A stretch of 64,000 nt of DNA, taken from contig NC_036447.1 of assembly GCF_002775205.1 (NCBI RefSeq), forward strand, positions 21,992,501 to 22,056,500, written 5' to 3'. This document shows positions 45,897-57,171 of the stretch, piece by piece. The DNA is from Xiphophorus maculatus (taxonomy: Eukaryota > Chordata > Actinopteri > Cyprinodontiformes > Poeciliidae). Position 1 is the stretch's first letter. Every line of letters begins with the position of its first letter. Below the pieces are notes generated by a model, which was not told the DNA's origin, ran no database searches, and saw only the letters and a list, made by a program, of their open reading frames with translations. The position numbers and the translations under genes are program-made.

Positions 45897-47329
45897 TGAG
45901 AAAATGCATATCTCTGTTCCTCTGCAGCTTTGTTGTCGATTGCTTTGTATGAGATTAAACTCTGTGATCTGTGACGTCAACACGCTTTGTTGTTGTTTCG
46001 TTTTGGCAGCACGCGGTCGCTGCACGGCGCACACGGAGAACGCCGTCGCTCGCCAAGGACTCGGAAGAAAAAGGAGGAAAAGAGCCAAACGTTTTGTCCA
46101 AAGCTAGCATTAAATGTCTTTCTCTTTTTTAATAGCAGTAAAAAAAAAAAAAACACTGGGCAGGAAGGCTATGTTTATTTGAAAACTTCCTTACTGAAAC
46201 TGGCTGTTTATCAGCTGATCGGACATTTACGAAAGTGAACACGAATGCAGCTTTTGTGCCTTTTTCTGTTAGTGGTTCACGCTCTCACGACACCAGGATG
46301 GTAAAGGAAGAAAGCTGTTCTGTCTTTGAAAGTGGAAGGACCTAGAGTTTAGATTTACAGCTCAAGTCCCATCTGACCTCAACCTGAAATTCAGGAGTTC
46401 TTGGGGCGAGATTATTCCCCAAGCCAGGTTTGGGTCCGACTTTGCCTTTAGTGGTGTGGTTTAATAATTCTACATAGAGAACAGAGGAAAACCAAAAAGC
46501 ACTACATAAAGTTGTGCTAACCTTTCAATTAGAAATAACAAATAGCAGAGTAATAGTTTACCCTGATTATGAAAGAAAGAAAGGTTAGACTGTAAGCGCA
46601 GCACACTGTTTCCCCGCTGTGCATGTGTTTCCACCTGCTCGGCTCCTATCAATCACATTGATCAGGACCGACAAAACGGAGTTGGAAGACGTTAAACTTT
46701 TTGTTTAACGTCTTCCAACTCCGTCTTCTATATCTATAAAGAATAGATTTCAACTGAGAGACATATTTAGGAAGAAAAAATAAAAATATAAAAAAAAGGT
46801 TATATTAAAGGATTTAACTGGTTTAGATTTAATCAGGCTGAGTTTCCACAGACTCAGACTTCTCAGTGTTTTGCTAAAGTTTCTGCATGAAGGTTCCTGA
46901 TTTCCCCATAAATCCTCCCAAAAAAGTTAAGCTGATAGTTAGAAGTCTGACTTTGCAATAATATGCAAAGTTTACTTTGGGCTTGGACCATGCTGAATTT
47001 TTCTAAACTCTAATGGTGAGAACGTTCTTTACACTTTTAGTTCTGTTTTCTAATTCATTCCCATCCTAATTGCCCTAATCCTTAAATCATCTGTGGGAAC
47101 CTTGATTAAGTGTAAATGTCTTTAAATAAATGGTCGTTTATTGATTTTTATCTCTTTGTCTTGTTTTTTTTAATTGCATCCAACATGTTGTAACAAGGTT
47201 CAAATACATCTAACTATTTTGCCATTTTTAAAATTTTGATCAACATTGTTTTTCCCCATACAAATTGTCAACAAAAAAAAACAAAAGTAAACTAAGAGTC
47301 AGTCTATACTTCTTCTTATAAAGCTGCAC
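45897..47329. other. Flank between the LTR element and gene C
   Basis: At 46010-46105, after an acceptor-like 'ttcgttttggcag', one frame reads 'ARGRCTAHTENAVARQGL' and then 'GRKRRKRAKRFVQS' and stops; it is strikingly basic but unassigned. The longest perfect hairpin of the window (21-bp arms, 5-base loop) is at 46677-46723. From about 46955 the sequence becomes alignable with the upstream region of gene B. Confidence 0.4.
46677..46723. repeat. Perfect 21-bp inverted repeat with 5-base loop
   Basis: Arms 46677-46697 and 46703-46723 are exact reverse complements around TTTTT. There is no transposon terminus or target duplication around it. Confidence 0.95.
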
Positions 47330-47535
47330 TTGGCCACAGGATGTTTGCTGAAGTTATTTTTAAAGAAGCTACACCTACTTCTGCATGCCTGTTACGTTGC
47401 ACCACCTTTTAGCTGGCACACATCAACAGAGTGTGTTTCGCCTTAACCATTGCTCAGTGTCAGATAAATAGGACGCTCTGGTTGTTGTGACTCCTCCTGA
47501 CCATCTTTCAAGACATTCAGCAAATCCATCCAAAG
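47330..47535 (+). promoter_or_regulatory. Promoter region and non-coding first exon of LITAF gene C
   Basis: Homologous with the upstream regions of A and B. A TATA-like ATAAATA stands at 47464-47470 ('cagataaataggacgctct'). The exon ends at donor ccaaag|gtgagaaaacc (exon end 47535), about 70 bases after the TATA-like box, which leaves a first exon of roughly 40 nt if initiation is at the usual distance. Confidence 0.65.
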
Positions 47536-48699
47536 GTGAGAAAACCTAGAAAATACAGATTAAGAGAAGACATGAACATAAATGCTCTAGTACTATAAAT
47601 ACACCAATAGTGCTGTGAATCGATCACTTAATCACAGGTTCTAACAATAAGTCAAAAATTCTCAGTTGTATCTGGAAAACCTTTCTATTAATATTTATTA
47701 CGGCATACAGATGAAAGGTAACTTTTGAAATTAATCTTTAAACATCTAGTGGGCATAAGTTCTCATGTCTGTAAATGTTTTATTTGTTTCATGTTTTATT
47801 CTTAGCTTATTATGTTCTCATAAGCTGTAAGCAGAAAAACATCATAATGAACATAAATAAAGCTTTAAAAACATCAGTATATGTGTAACAATTTGAATTG
47901 AGGTACTGAGACAAATTACCATGCATGGCTTAACATGAAGTTAAAGCAGGCGCATATTTCCTACAAGTATAACGCTAGAACACGTGTCATTTATCATTGT
48001 GAAAGAGAAATGCCTATGTTGTATATGGAACAAATCCTGAAGGACTAAAACCCTTTCAGTGTGGAGAAGATTCAGTTGTAGTCTGAAAGCAGATTGCAGT
48101 GCATAAGCTTTTCATAAAATAGGTGGGGGACAGGTTAAACAAGGTCTGCAAACTCAGGCTGTTAGGGATGTTTTAACTTGCTTTCCTTTTCATTATGTGT
48201 AATCACCTGCGTCCTTTGCATCCACTTCGTAATAAAAATGTACATCCAAGTTTTGGCAACATCTCCATGTTGTTTGTAAAGTTACACACTGAAAAAAATG
48301 ACAGCAATATTTTAGGTTATTTAGTCTAATAAAATAAATTGGGCTCCATTTTATCAAAGACATATTTTCACTATGTTATGCATATATTTCCAAATGTCAC
48401 AGTTCCAACATTTATAAATATTTAGTTCACAAACCAAACATTCGGCTGCAGACTAAATGTTTTTGCTCACAGCTAAGTATTCTCTTGTTTTGTTAAGTGG
48501 AAGTGGACTGCCAAAATAAAAGCTGGGTCTACCAAGCTTTAAGTTGCTTCAGTGCTAATACAGTCACAGCTGCTGTTTATGGTAAATGTTTGCGTTGCCA
48601 TTGAAACGGCCCGTCCAGTGTTTCTAGATATAATCTGGGATAGAGTTTGGAACTGTGACATTTTACAATTTAATAAATAGCATATGATTTTAAAAAACA

Positions 48700-49003
48700 T
48701 GAAAAATGAACAAGCTTTACAAGGAAGAATGTTGTAGAATTTCAATGTCCAGAAGTGCAAGCCTGATTAAGACCTATCCGCACAGAGACTCACTTCCCAA
48801 GGTGGTAGAAAATACCAGACTTAAGATCAAGAGGGACTTCCAAACAAAAGCTGACAAATTGGTCATGTTAAATGAACTGAACATGGCGATCATTAATTAA
48901 AAGCAGAGGACAACCATTATAATCAATGTCGCTGTTATGCCCAACTCTGGAAACATCAAGAAAAAAGAAAACAAGAGAGTACAGAAATACCAAGTGCATC
49001 AGA
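48700..49003 (+). mobile_element. LINE ORF C-terminal fragment
   Basis: The frame reads 'PKVVENTRLKIKRDFQTKAD', 'KLVMLNELNMAIIN*', then 'IIINVAVMPNSGNIKKKENK' and 'RVQKYQ'. This corresponds to a C-terminal block of non-LTR retrotransposon polyproteins (VVEN...K..WDF...TD....RPDIVVVDK....IDVAIP.D.NI..KE.EK..KYQ). An in-frame stop and lost residues show decay. It lies in intron 1 of gene C. Confidence 0.6.
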
Positions 49004-49009
49004 GTAAAA

Positions 49010-50290
49010 TTAATTCAATATATGCTTATTCGCCAAATACTATTTAAAATTATGCATTTTCCTTCCACCTTAAAATTAAACACTACCCAGTATTAATTTA
49101 ATAGAATCTTTAAAGGCAAAACGGTTCAAGCGGTGTGAATAGTTTTGAGAGGCAATGCCCAACACAACTAAATCAATATTTATTGAAATGTTTGACGGGT
49201 TCGGATCCAGGTGAAGGGTGATGGGGATTGACTGGATTCTACTGATTGTGGTAAGATTTACGTGTCCAAAACACACTGTTCCCTTTTTGTTGACGTCATC
49301 AAAATGGACGGAAATAGCTGTGGTGACAAAGAACAATGGTTAAAATGACTCAGCTAACAAGCATCCTGCTGGGGCCTACCGATGAGTCAGCATTTCACCT
49401 GCTGAACTGGTTAAGCCGAGTGGAAAGCCTCTGTTTCATACCCAAAGAATCCAAAAACGACATTCTGGCTCTGTCCACTGTCACAAAGATTGGAAGGGGT
49501 GCTGTTTGTCAACAATCAACAGCAAAAGTCCTGCCATAATTTATGTATGGCTTTGACTGGGCCATTTCAGAATGTCTGCCTTGTTGTCTTCAAATCACTT
49601 CTGTATAGCTTCAACTGAATGCCTCAGTTTGTAGTCTTGCTTAAAAAAAATTCTCTGAAGTCACAGTTCTCTTGCAGATGGAAACAAATTGTGCCCCAAG
49701 ATTTCCCTATATTTTGCTGGACTTATTTTTTTAAATCTTCTACCTCTACAGGTCTTCAAGGTCCTGCTCATTCACTTAATCTTGGAGTCTCCTTGAGTCT
49801 TGATGTGAGTTTTCCTCAACGGGGGAATTCTCATTGCCAAACTCCCATAAAGCTTTGACTGGTAAAGAACCAACCCGAGGCAATGTATGCTTAATCTCTT
49901 CCATCTTGACTGCTGAAGTTTTTAACTTCTTCAGCTTAGTCAAAGGAGTTCTGGTGGCCACTTTCAGTAGTTTCCTTCTTATAGTGACAGTTTGTAAGGA
50001 TGGCCTGATCTGAGAACATTTACACATGTACCACATTCCTTCTGTTTCTTGATGAGGAATTTGAAGGGATATTACATACTTTCTCCATGAGAGACCGAGA
50101 GAGAAGCTACACAAGGGCCTTTTACGCTTTTTTATCCTACAAAAGTTTACAATCAGGTCTTTTTCCTACTTATTTATGCTACCTTATGTCACACTTCATT
50201 CCTCTACATTTTGTTGTTCGACCACATAAAACCACTACACGTTTTACTAAAATTTGTTGTTGTATTGTAGGTGACTCAAAAAACCATTTG
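49010..50290. mobile_element. Degenerate mariner-like DNA transposon remnants
   Basis: At 49120-49175 'ggttcaagcggtgtgaatag' and 'gaggcaatg' match the outer end of the element family seen at 8045-8705. At 49555-50290 further blocks follow the internal order of that family ('gactgggccatttcagaatg', 'ctcttgcagatgg', 'aagatttccctatattttgc', 'ttgttcgaccacataaaac'). These are heavily decayed and probably represent more than one copy. Confidence 0.45.
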
Positions 50291-50655
50291 TTAAAATACA
50301 TTAAAATGACACAGCAAATAATTTTACCTGCTCAGTTTAAATATTTGTCTCATGGCCTATTTTTGTCAGATGATACTCTTACAGAGTGAATGTGACCTTA
50401 TGCCGTGTTACGTACACAATGAGTTTTGTTTTGGAAAGAAGTCAAGCATTACTTTTAAATGCCCCAACCTGATAGACAACTTTTCGTGCATTCCTCCATG
50501 CTGCAGTCAAGCCCTCTATTTATCTTTAGCTTTTGACAAGCTTGGTGTCACAGTTTACTTCTGCTTCTTCAATGAAAGGAATCAGAAGAACCGCTGGACA
50601 TATTTGATATTTTACGCTTTGCAATCATATTTGTTTTACTTTTTTGACAGATAAA

Positions 50656-53600
50656 ATGGAAAAAGGTAACGGACCTCCTCCAGATACTGAAGGTACTTCA
50701 GAAATTCCAGATATCCCAGCGCCACCATATCCTGGCCCGCCTTTGGACCCCAGTGTGCTCACCAGTCAGCCTAATCCTGTTGGTCATCCTGCTGCTCAGA
50801 ATAATGCTCAGTACGACAACCAGCCAGTGTCCAAGTCTGTTCATCAGGAACATTCCCAGGATGTTAATCAGCAGAATCCTCAGCCTGTTGGTCAGCAAAG
50901 CGCACAGCCTGTTCCTCAGCAATACCCCCAACCTGGAGCTCAGCAATACCCCCAACCTGGAGCTCAGCAATACCCCCAACCTGGAGCTCAGCAATACCCC
51001 CAACCTGGAGCTCAACAATACCCCCAATCTGGAGCTCAGCAATACCCCCAACCTGGAGCTCAGCAATACCCCCAACCTGGAGCTCAACAATACCCCCAAC
51101 CTGGAGCTCAACAATACCCCCAATCTGGAGTTCAGCAATACCCCCAACCTGGAGCTCAGCAATACCCCCAACCTGGAGTTCAGCAATATCCCCAACCTGG
51201 AGTTCAGCAATATCCCCAACCTGGTAAGAGATCAAAGACCATATCAGTGTCAATGAACCTGCATGATCATAAGGGAAAACTAAGTTATTGTGTATCTTCA
51301 TATATGTTTATGCTGTAATCTTTTGATTAGTTTAAATTTCATTCTGTTCACTCCAAGTTCAATGTTTTTATGTGTCTAGCTCAGCAACCAGTTGTGCAGA
51401 ATATTGCCACAATACAACAAAATCAGCATCTTCACTCAGGTGAGTCTATCGTTTGTCAGATTTGTTTCTCATTACTGAAAATTTGATTAAAGTTTACAAT
51501 ATGTATGCTAGTGTTTCAGAGATGGTGATGGGTCTTAACAATATATTACTGGATTGGACAGTGTCTATTGGTTGTGATGTGCACCCGCAGACTACATTAC
51601 TCTCACATTACTTTGCATTGCGTCATGTGAACCAAATCATGCTGTTATGATGTGGGATGACCATGAATCTGTCACAAGCTGGAAAATATTGCCCTTATTT
51701 TCCATCTGATTTCTATCAAATATGGCTTAAATTAAAGCTGAGAAAATTTCCACTGTTGTGATTTTTAAAAACATGTTTTCGTTTTAATCTGGGGAAGTTT
51801 GGTTTGGGATTTTGTCATTTTTTGTGTCCCTTAGTTTTGTCTTTTAGATATGCCTTGCTTCCATTTCCAGATCAGTTCTTGCTTAGTGATTCTATTTTAT
51901 GTTTCATTGGTCTAGTCATTCTTTAGTGTTATAGTTATTTCCAAGTCAATGTGTACTCTCCCTTGTCGCCTGTGGCACTTTTTCTCTCCCTCTCCTCAGT
52001 CTGCCTCCTCCTCTCTCCCCTCACACCTGCAATATGTTAGCTTTTCAGCCCAGGTCTTTTGTTCAGCATTCAACCTCCCAAGTATTTAAGCACCTTATTC
52101 TCTGTCACTCCGTGCCGGATTCTCCTGTCTTCTCCGGTTATTTTTCCCATCTGTTCCCTGGTGTCGTTTTCCCCCCAGATTTCCATGCTTGTGTTCCTTT
52201 TTGCCCTTTTAGATTTTTCTGTAAGTTGGTTCATCTTTTCATTAAGATGAACTCAACGTTCCACGCCTGCTGCATTTGGATCCGCTCAAAAATATATGCC
52301 TTGATAGAATAATCCAGCCACAAGGACCCAGCAGATTTGCTTTTTTTAAAAGAATTTGAAAACTTAAAACTGTGAAGGAATCATTGACACTGTGGCTAAA
52401 CCAGCTCTGTCTGTCAATGTTTTCCTGTGGCTACAAACCGCATCTTGTCGTAGTGTTGACAATTAATAGCAAAACACTGCAAACCCGTTTTGAAATATTT
52501 TGCGTTATACTGTTTGCAGCATGTGATCTCCCCAACCATCAGTGTTACCGTCTCAATGTATAGCAATGGCGCATGTGGGTCCAATGGTAGTCACAATATG
52601 TCCAATCCGTCATATATATATCGACTTTGTGTTTTAACAAAGTGTGCTTGACAGGTAACCAGGTGTTCTTGGTGCAACGCTTGCCTACTGACGTTGCTGG
52701 AAGTATGCTTTGTCCGCATTGCAAGAACACTGTTGTGACTTCGGTTGAATACAAAGTGGGCATGCTAACCTGGATCATTTTTGGAGTGCTGTTTTTGTTT
52801 TTGTGAGTATAAACTACCACATAGAAATACACACAATGTCAGGTGGTGGGTTCTTTACAAACTAATGATGGTCCAAGAAAATGAATGATTCTGGGCCTGT
52901 TTGAGCTGTCATAAAACATAAAAGTTGTAAAACTTGAAATAAACATGGATACGATGTGGACAATAACAACATTCTAATTAATAAACTTTAAAATATCGAG
53001 CATCACCACCTTTAAAAACATTTTTTTTTTTTTGCCACAAAGTGAAGTTACTTCAGTCTAATCTGCTTTAGGTTTCTGCTGGTTTGACTGGTTGCACTGC
53101 TTCCTCCCACAGTTCATGTATTTCATTTTATCATCAATTACCCCCAGATGTAAAGAACTTCCAAGAGCAAACTGAATGGCAGTTTGTAGAAAATATTAAA
53201 AATGGAAAGTTTTTCTGGGTAATTCATGCTTGAGTCAAAACTGTTTATTTTTCCATCCATTATCCTACACTCTTAGTCCTATGAGGTCAAGAGGGGTGCT
53301 AGTGCATATCTCTAGCAGGGTACACTCTGGACAGGTCGCTTATTTTTATATTCCTGTAAATTATGCAGACTACGTTTAAGATTCGTTTGAAGTCTAGTCC
53401 TTAGGTTATCAAGATTGCAAGCACAACTGATTGGGTGTGGTTGTTGGTCAGTAAATGCGCTTCCGTTGCCATACTTCCGTACTCAACAAAAAGCTACGGC
53501 GTCAAACGACGTCACCAGAGAATTCAGGAGTGACAGATAAAAAAAAAAAAATCCCCATATGATTCTACTGCCCCCAAGAGGCACTTATATGCCATTACAC

Positions 53601-53945
53601 ATAATCACGGATTTGCAGAGAATTATGAACAAATGGAGGCGCTTAAGTATAAAGCCCTGGTACAGCATCAACTCTTAATTTATAAAATAAAATTAAATAA
53701 CTCTTCAAGCTCAAGTATGAATTCTACTTTTTTCCCCACAACTCAGCAAACAACTCATGGTGAACCAAATATTTAATGACCAAAATATTATTGTTCTCAT
53801 GATTCATTATTATTCTTTTTATCCTATGCTTCCCATCAGCTGCTGGCCGTGCAGTTTCATTCCCTTCTGCGTGAATTCTTGCAAGGATGTCCAGCATTCC
53901 TGCCCACAGTGTAACAACGTCCTGCACCTCTACAAACGGAGGTGA
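50656..53945 (+). CDS. litaf-like: LITAF-domain protein, tandem copy C, repeat-expanded N-terminus
   Basis: Coding exons 50656-51223, 51380-51439, 52655-52802 and 53840-53945 total 882 nt, or 293 residues. The start ATG follows acceptor tttgacag|ataaaATGG. The N-terminus has PPPD at residues 7-10 (no PPxY), '[10 protein letters not shown]', a degenerate Gln-rich stretch, then 13 octapeptide repeats QQYPQPGA (variants SGA, SGV, PGV) from about 88 to 189. The LITAF domain is at about 210-293: CPHC at 229-232, a hydrophobic segment ([19 protein letters not shown]), and [16 protein letters not shown] at the end. The domain differs more from A and B than they do from each other, so C is the older branch. 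Intron positions and phases match B. Like the others it is predicted to insert in endolysosomal membranes from the cytosolic side. Confidence 0.92.
50917..51223 (+). repeat. Coding minisatellite, 24-bp QQYPQPGA units
   Basis: Twelve full 24-bp units plus one partial run from 50917 to the splice donor at 51224. Several units are identical at the DNA level, and the last two share tat for tac in the Tyr codon. The unit is a multiple of three and free of stops in every frame, so long spurious open frames appear on both strands. Confidence 0.95.
51440..52654 (+). mobile_element. Intron of gene C holding an LTR-like fragment
   Basis: From about 51760 to 52345 the sequence has the texture of a fish LTR. 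Near its end it reads 'ctgcatttggatccgctc', then 'gatagaataatccagccac' and 'aaggacccagcagat', resembling the LTR end and gag leader of Ty3/gypsy elements. A related fragment is at 60100-60550. The precise ends are not set. Confidence 0.4.
53255..53345. repeat. Teleost interspersed repeat fragment (5' part)
   Basis: Reads 'ttccatccattatcctacac', 'gaggtcaagaggggtgctag' and 'gggtacactctggacaggtc', the opening part of the family whose later part is at 33595-33850. It lies in the last intron of gene C. Confidence 0.6.
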
Positions 53946-55900
53946 AATCCATCAGTGCCTGACACGTATGCTGGACATCCATTAAGATGGACTGTAAATA
54001 CATTTATTCAGTTTTCCTGATGTCTTTTATTAAGCTGTTAAAACGTGACATGAACTTGTACTGATTTACTCTGAATTATGTTTCATTGCTAAAGGGTTAT
54101 TTTTATAACTGGGTATGATCATTTAACTCAAGAGCAGGAGTTAAATGCAGCCTTTATTTTCTCTGACAATAAAGGCTGCAGTAGGAAACTTATCAAAATG
54201 TATTTGACACTTTAAAAACTGTCTCTATCTTGTGACAATTTAATATACCATGGGGTATTGTTATCTCTAGAAATATGCTAATAAGAGCCAGGAGGAGGGT
54301 CGTAGCACTGTCAATCATGCTTGTGTACAAGATGCATGGTGTAAGCCTTGATAAGAAGGGAAAAACAACTTACAGTTACAGGAAAACTAATTATCTGTCA
54401 TCATATTTGGCTTTGCTAAATAGCCTGAGCATTTATGGTAGGCTCTGCTGATGGGGAGAAGCCGTAGTGTAGCAAAGAGTAAGAGGGAGGCTGTGAGCAG
54501 TGCGAACAGAGGCATGATTGACTGCGCTAACAAGCTTCTTCTAGCTCTGATTGGTTGCTTCTGACAGTGTATTTCTGCATGACAAACGGACCACAGGAAG
54601 GAGGCTATACTCTACTATCACAACATAGTGACGCTTTTAGCAAATTGTAAAAAACATATCTTCTTAATGAAAGTTACATTACATACAGGAGATTTAAATG
54701 TGAAAGCAAAGCTTTGCTCATCATCATGTTATTGAATGTCTCTTTAATAGACTGCTTTTGTTGAAATATTGATGTTTTATTGAAACACTGAAAGCAGGTT
54801 TTTTTTTATTTATACGAACAAATAATTTTATAATTTTACAATTGGAGCATTAGCCAATGTGTTAAACATATCAAAATATATTTAAAACCAAATTTCTTGA
54901 AAAGATTTGTATGACTGTGTTTTTAATAAAAATGTAATATGTTCAAATCTTTTAAAATTATTCAGTTAGTTTATATCGTATGATTCTGTGAACATTTACT
55001 TAGTAATTATTACTCAATTGCCATTGTATTTAAATAGTAAATATCATGATTAAATCAAATTCTAAGTTTCAAGATGTAATTTTGAATTTTTAGACCAAAT
55101 ATACTCATTTAAATTTATAATGTGGTATCATGTGTGTTTTATACTTTGATGTGGGTGAGGATGCGGTTTTGTTTTCGAAAGTAGATTTCTTTGACTGTAA
55201 ATAGCACATTTCACAGTTGTTCAGAAACTTAAATGAATCTCTTTCCATGTAAAATTAAACAAAATCCTAAAATATTTCAAAAGAAATCTGAAAAAAAAAA
55301 TTTCTTTTTTTGTGCTTATTCATGAAGGCTTCCTTGCACAGTAAAAAGTTTTATTTCACAGGATGGAGAGCTGAATTACAGTTCCCAATCTTTCCACGAG
55401 TAAATACTACCCTTCTTCATAGAAAGGTACCCCCTACCCTTTTGACTCATCTCGTTCTTGCGAACTCAATATCATGTCTCTTCCCATCTCATGAGTTTTA
55501 TATATTGTTACACCTTACTTGTAAGAGTTAAAAAGTTAAAATTGACAGATTTTGGGTTTCTGGCTCAACAAAACAGTGCAAAAATGTCTCACACGCCTTT
55601 ATGGACGGCATCCTTGTCATGACATTCCCTGTGTCCTTCTTTATCCCCACATGTAGGGGGTTGGAGATTACGTCTCTCTTAACAGACTTAATTGAATCAT
55701 GTCTTCCAGGGTGTTATGCAACACTCTCTACTGGGATGGTCACATGGCCAAAGGCTCACCTGTGTTTAGAGCGACCATCTGCTCTTTCTCAATCGAGATG
55801 CCCATTTTCTGCAGCATGCGTCCCATCTTCATCTCCATTTCAGATCAGTTCTTAATAACACGGCAATTCATCATTCATCAGCAAATATCCCCCATAGTTT
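53946..55900. other. 3' flank of gene C and intergenic sequence
   Basis: The first AATAAA after the stop (54168-54173) lies in the right arm of a 13-bp hairpin (54146-54180). Sequence at about 54240-54740 ('aaatatgctaataagagcca', 'ggaggagggtcgtagcac', 'ctctgattggttgcttctga') resembles an interspersed fish DNA element. At 55317-55400 the block shared by the flanks of A and B recurs. No gene was recognised. Confidence 0.45.
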
Positions 55901-56049
55901 AGCAGGGACTGAGAAGTAGAAGATGTGGGAGCATGAAGGCGGGAAATAACGCCAAGATGAAATAACACCAAGATGTGCAAACAAAGTGATTAATGCCGGA
56001 CAGGCTGTGAACTGCCATGCTTATGTACTGAGCCTATTTCCTCTTTTCT

Positions 56050-56609
56050 TCCTGGTGAGACAGGTGCAACAGCTAATCACGCTGCCCCGTGTGCGTGGGC
56101 GAGCAGAGGTAAGCTGGGACTGCATCGCTCTCTCTCTCTAGCTCTGTTGACACCTCCGCAGATTCAGCGTGAAGCTGGGAGAGAGAGAGACAGAGAGAGA
56201 GCAACTCAGACATGCAGACTGCACGAACAGAAAGATGAGGACAGAGGGAGTGAGAGAGAAAGGAGCGAAAGAGGCTGAAGATATATTTGACCGTGTGGGT
56301 GTGTGAAATCTCGAGGCATGCATCATAATTGTGGCTTCTTCTTCTTCTCGGAGCAGCTGGACAAGTCACTACATCAGCAAGACACCCGAGGTCTTTCAAA
56401 GTGTGCTGTGGTACTTTTAAGCAGTCAGAGCTGAAAGGAAACACAGCGACAAAATGGAAACCGATTTGTTTCTGCTGCCTCAAGGACTTCATTAAGTGAG
56501 AATCTGACAACACTCAGAGACTTAAGTCATGTCAAATAATGATTTGTGGGAAATGATGATATATCTGAACTGTGAGTAACCCAGAATTCAAGTCAAGAAT
56601 TCATCTGAG
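56050..56609 (+). promoter_or_regulatory. Probable promoter and 5' non-coding exon of gprc5b-like gene
   Basis: A GA-rich segment (56120-56280) is followed by sequence ending at a good donor (tctgag|gtgagttt, exon end 56609). The next acceptor in phase with the coding exon is at 57171, immediately before the start codon. The assignment is by position and splice context only. Confidence 0.35.
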
Positions 56610-57171
56610 GTGAGTTTTACTTCTTTCTATGAAATGTGAAACCATAAGAAAGCACTGATTTACAGTTGGGGTTTTTTTGGTACAAGCTTTCTGTATCAAG
56701 ATGACAGTTAATTTAAAGGTGCATGTTAATGCTTTGGTAAGGGCTGGGGAATGCATTATATTCATTAAATCAATCCAAGTGTGAATAATTATTGTGTATG
56801 TATGTGTGTGTGTGCAGAATGTTGTGTTGTTCTGTGCTTTTAGGTACTGAACTCGACTCCTGAAAAGCCCAGTATGCAATGTAACCAGCCCACGCTGTTT
56901 CCCATTTCCATGGAAACTATTGCCCAGTGCTGAAACCTGTGCTATTCTGTGGAGCGAGTGTGTGTATGTGTGTGTGTGTTTGAACAACATCACACAAGAG
57001 GCTTGTGGAATAAAAGCAGAAATTGCTGTTTTCACCATTTTTCTCATAATGAAGATGTAAGAGCAGCTGATGTGCTCATGTAACACCACGTGACGTAGAC
57101 CTGAAGGGATGAAATGACTTGTTGCTTATTTAGCTCTAACTGTGTCTCTCTTTTCCCTGTTTGTCACCAAG

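Noticed and set aside
50698-51301. Three long frames overlapping the gene C repeat on both strands
   Set aside because: They are shadows of the 24-bp minisatellite, whose length is a multiple of three and which lacks stops in all frames. The splice-supported plus frame is the real one.
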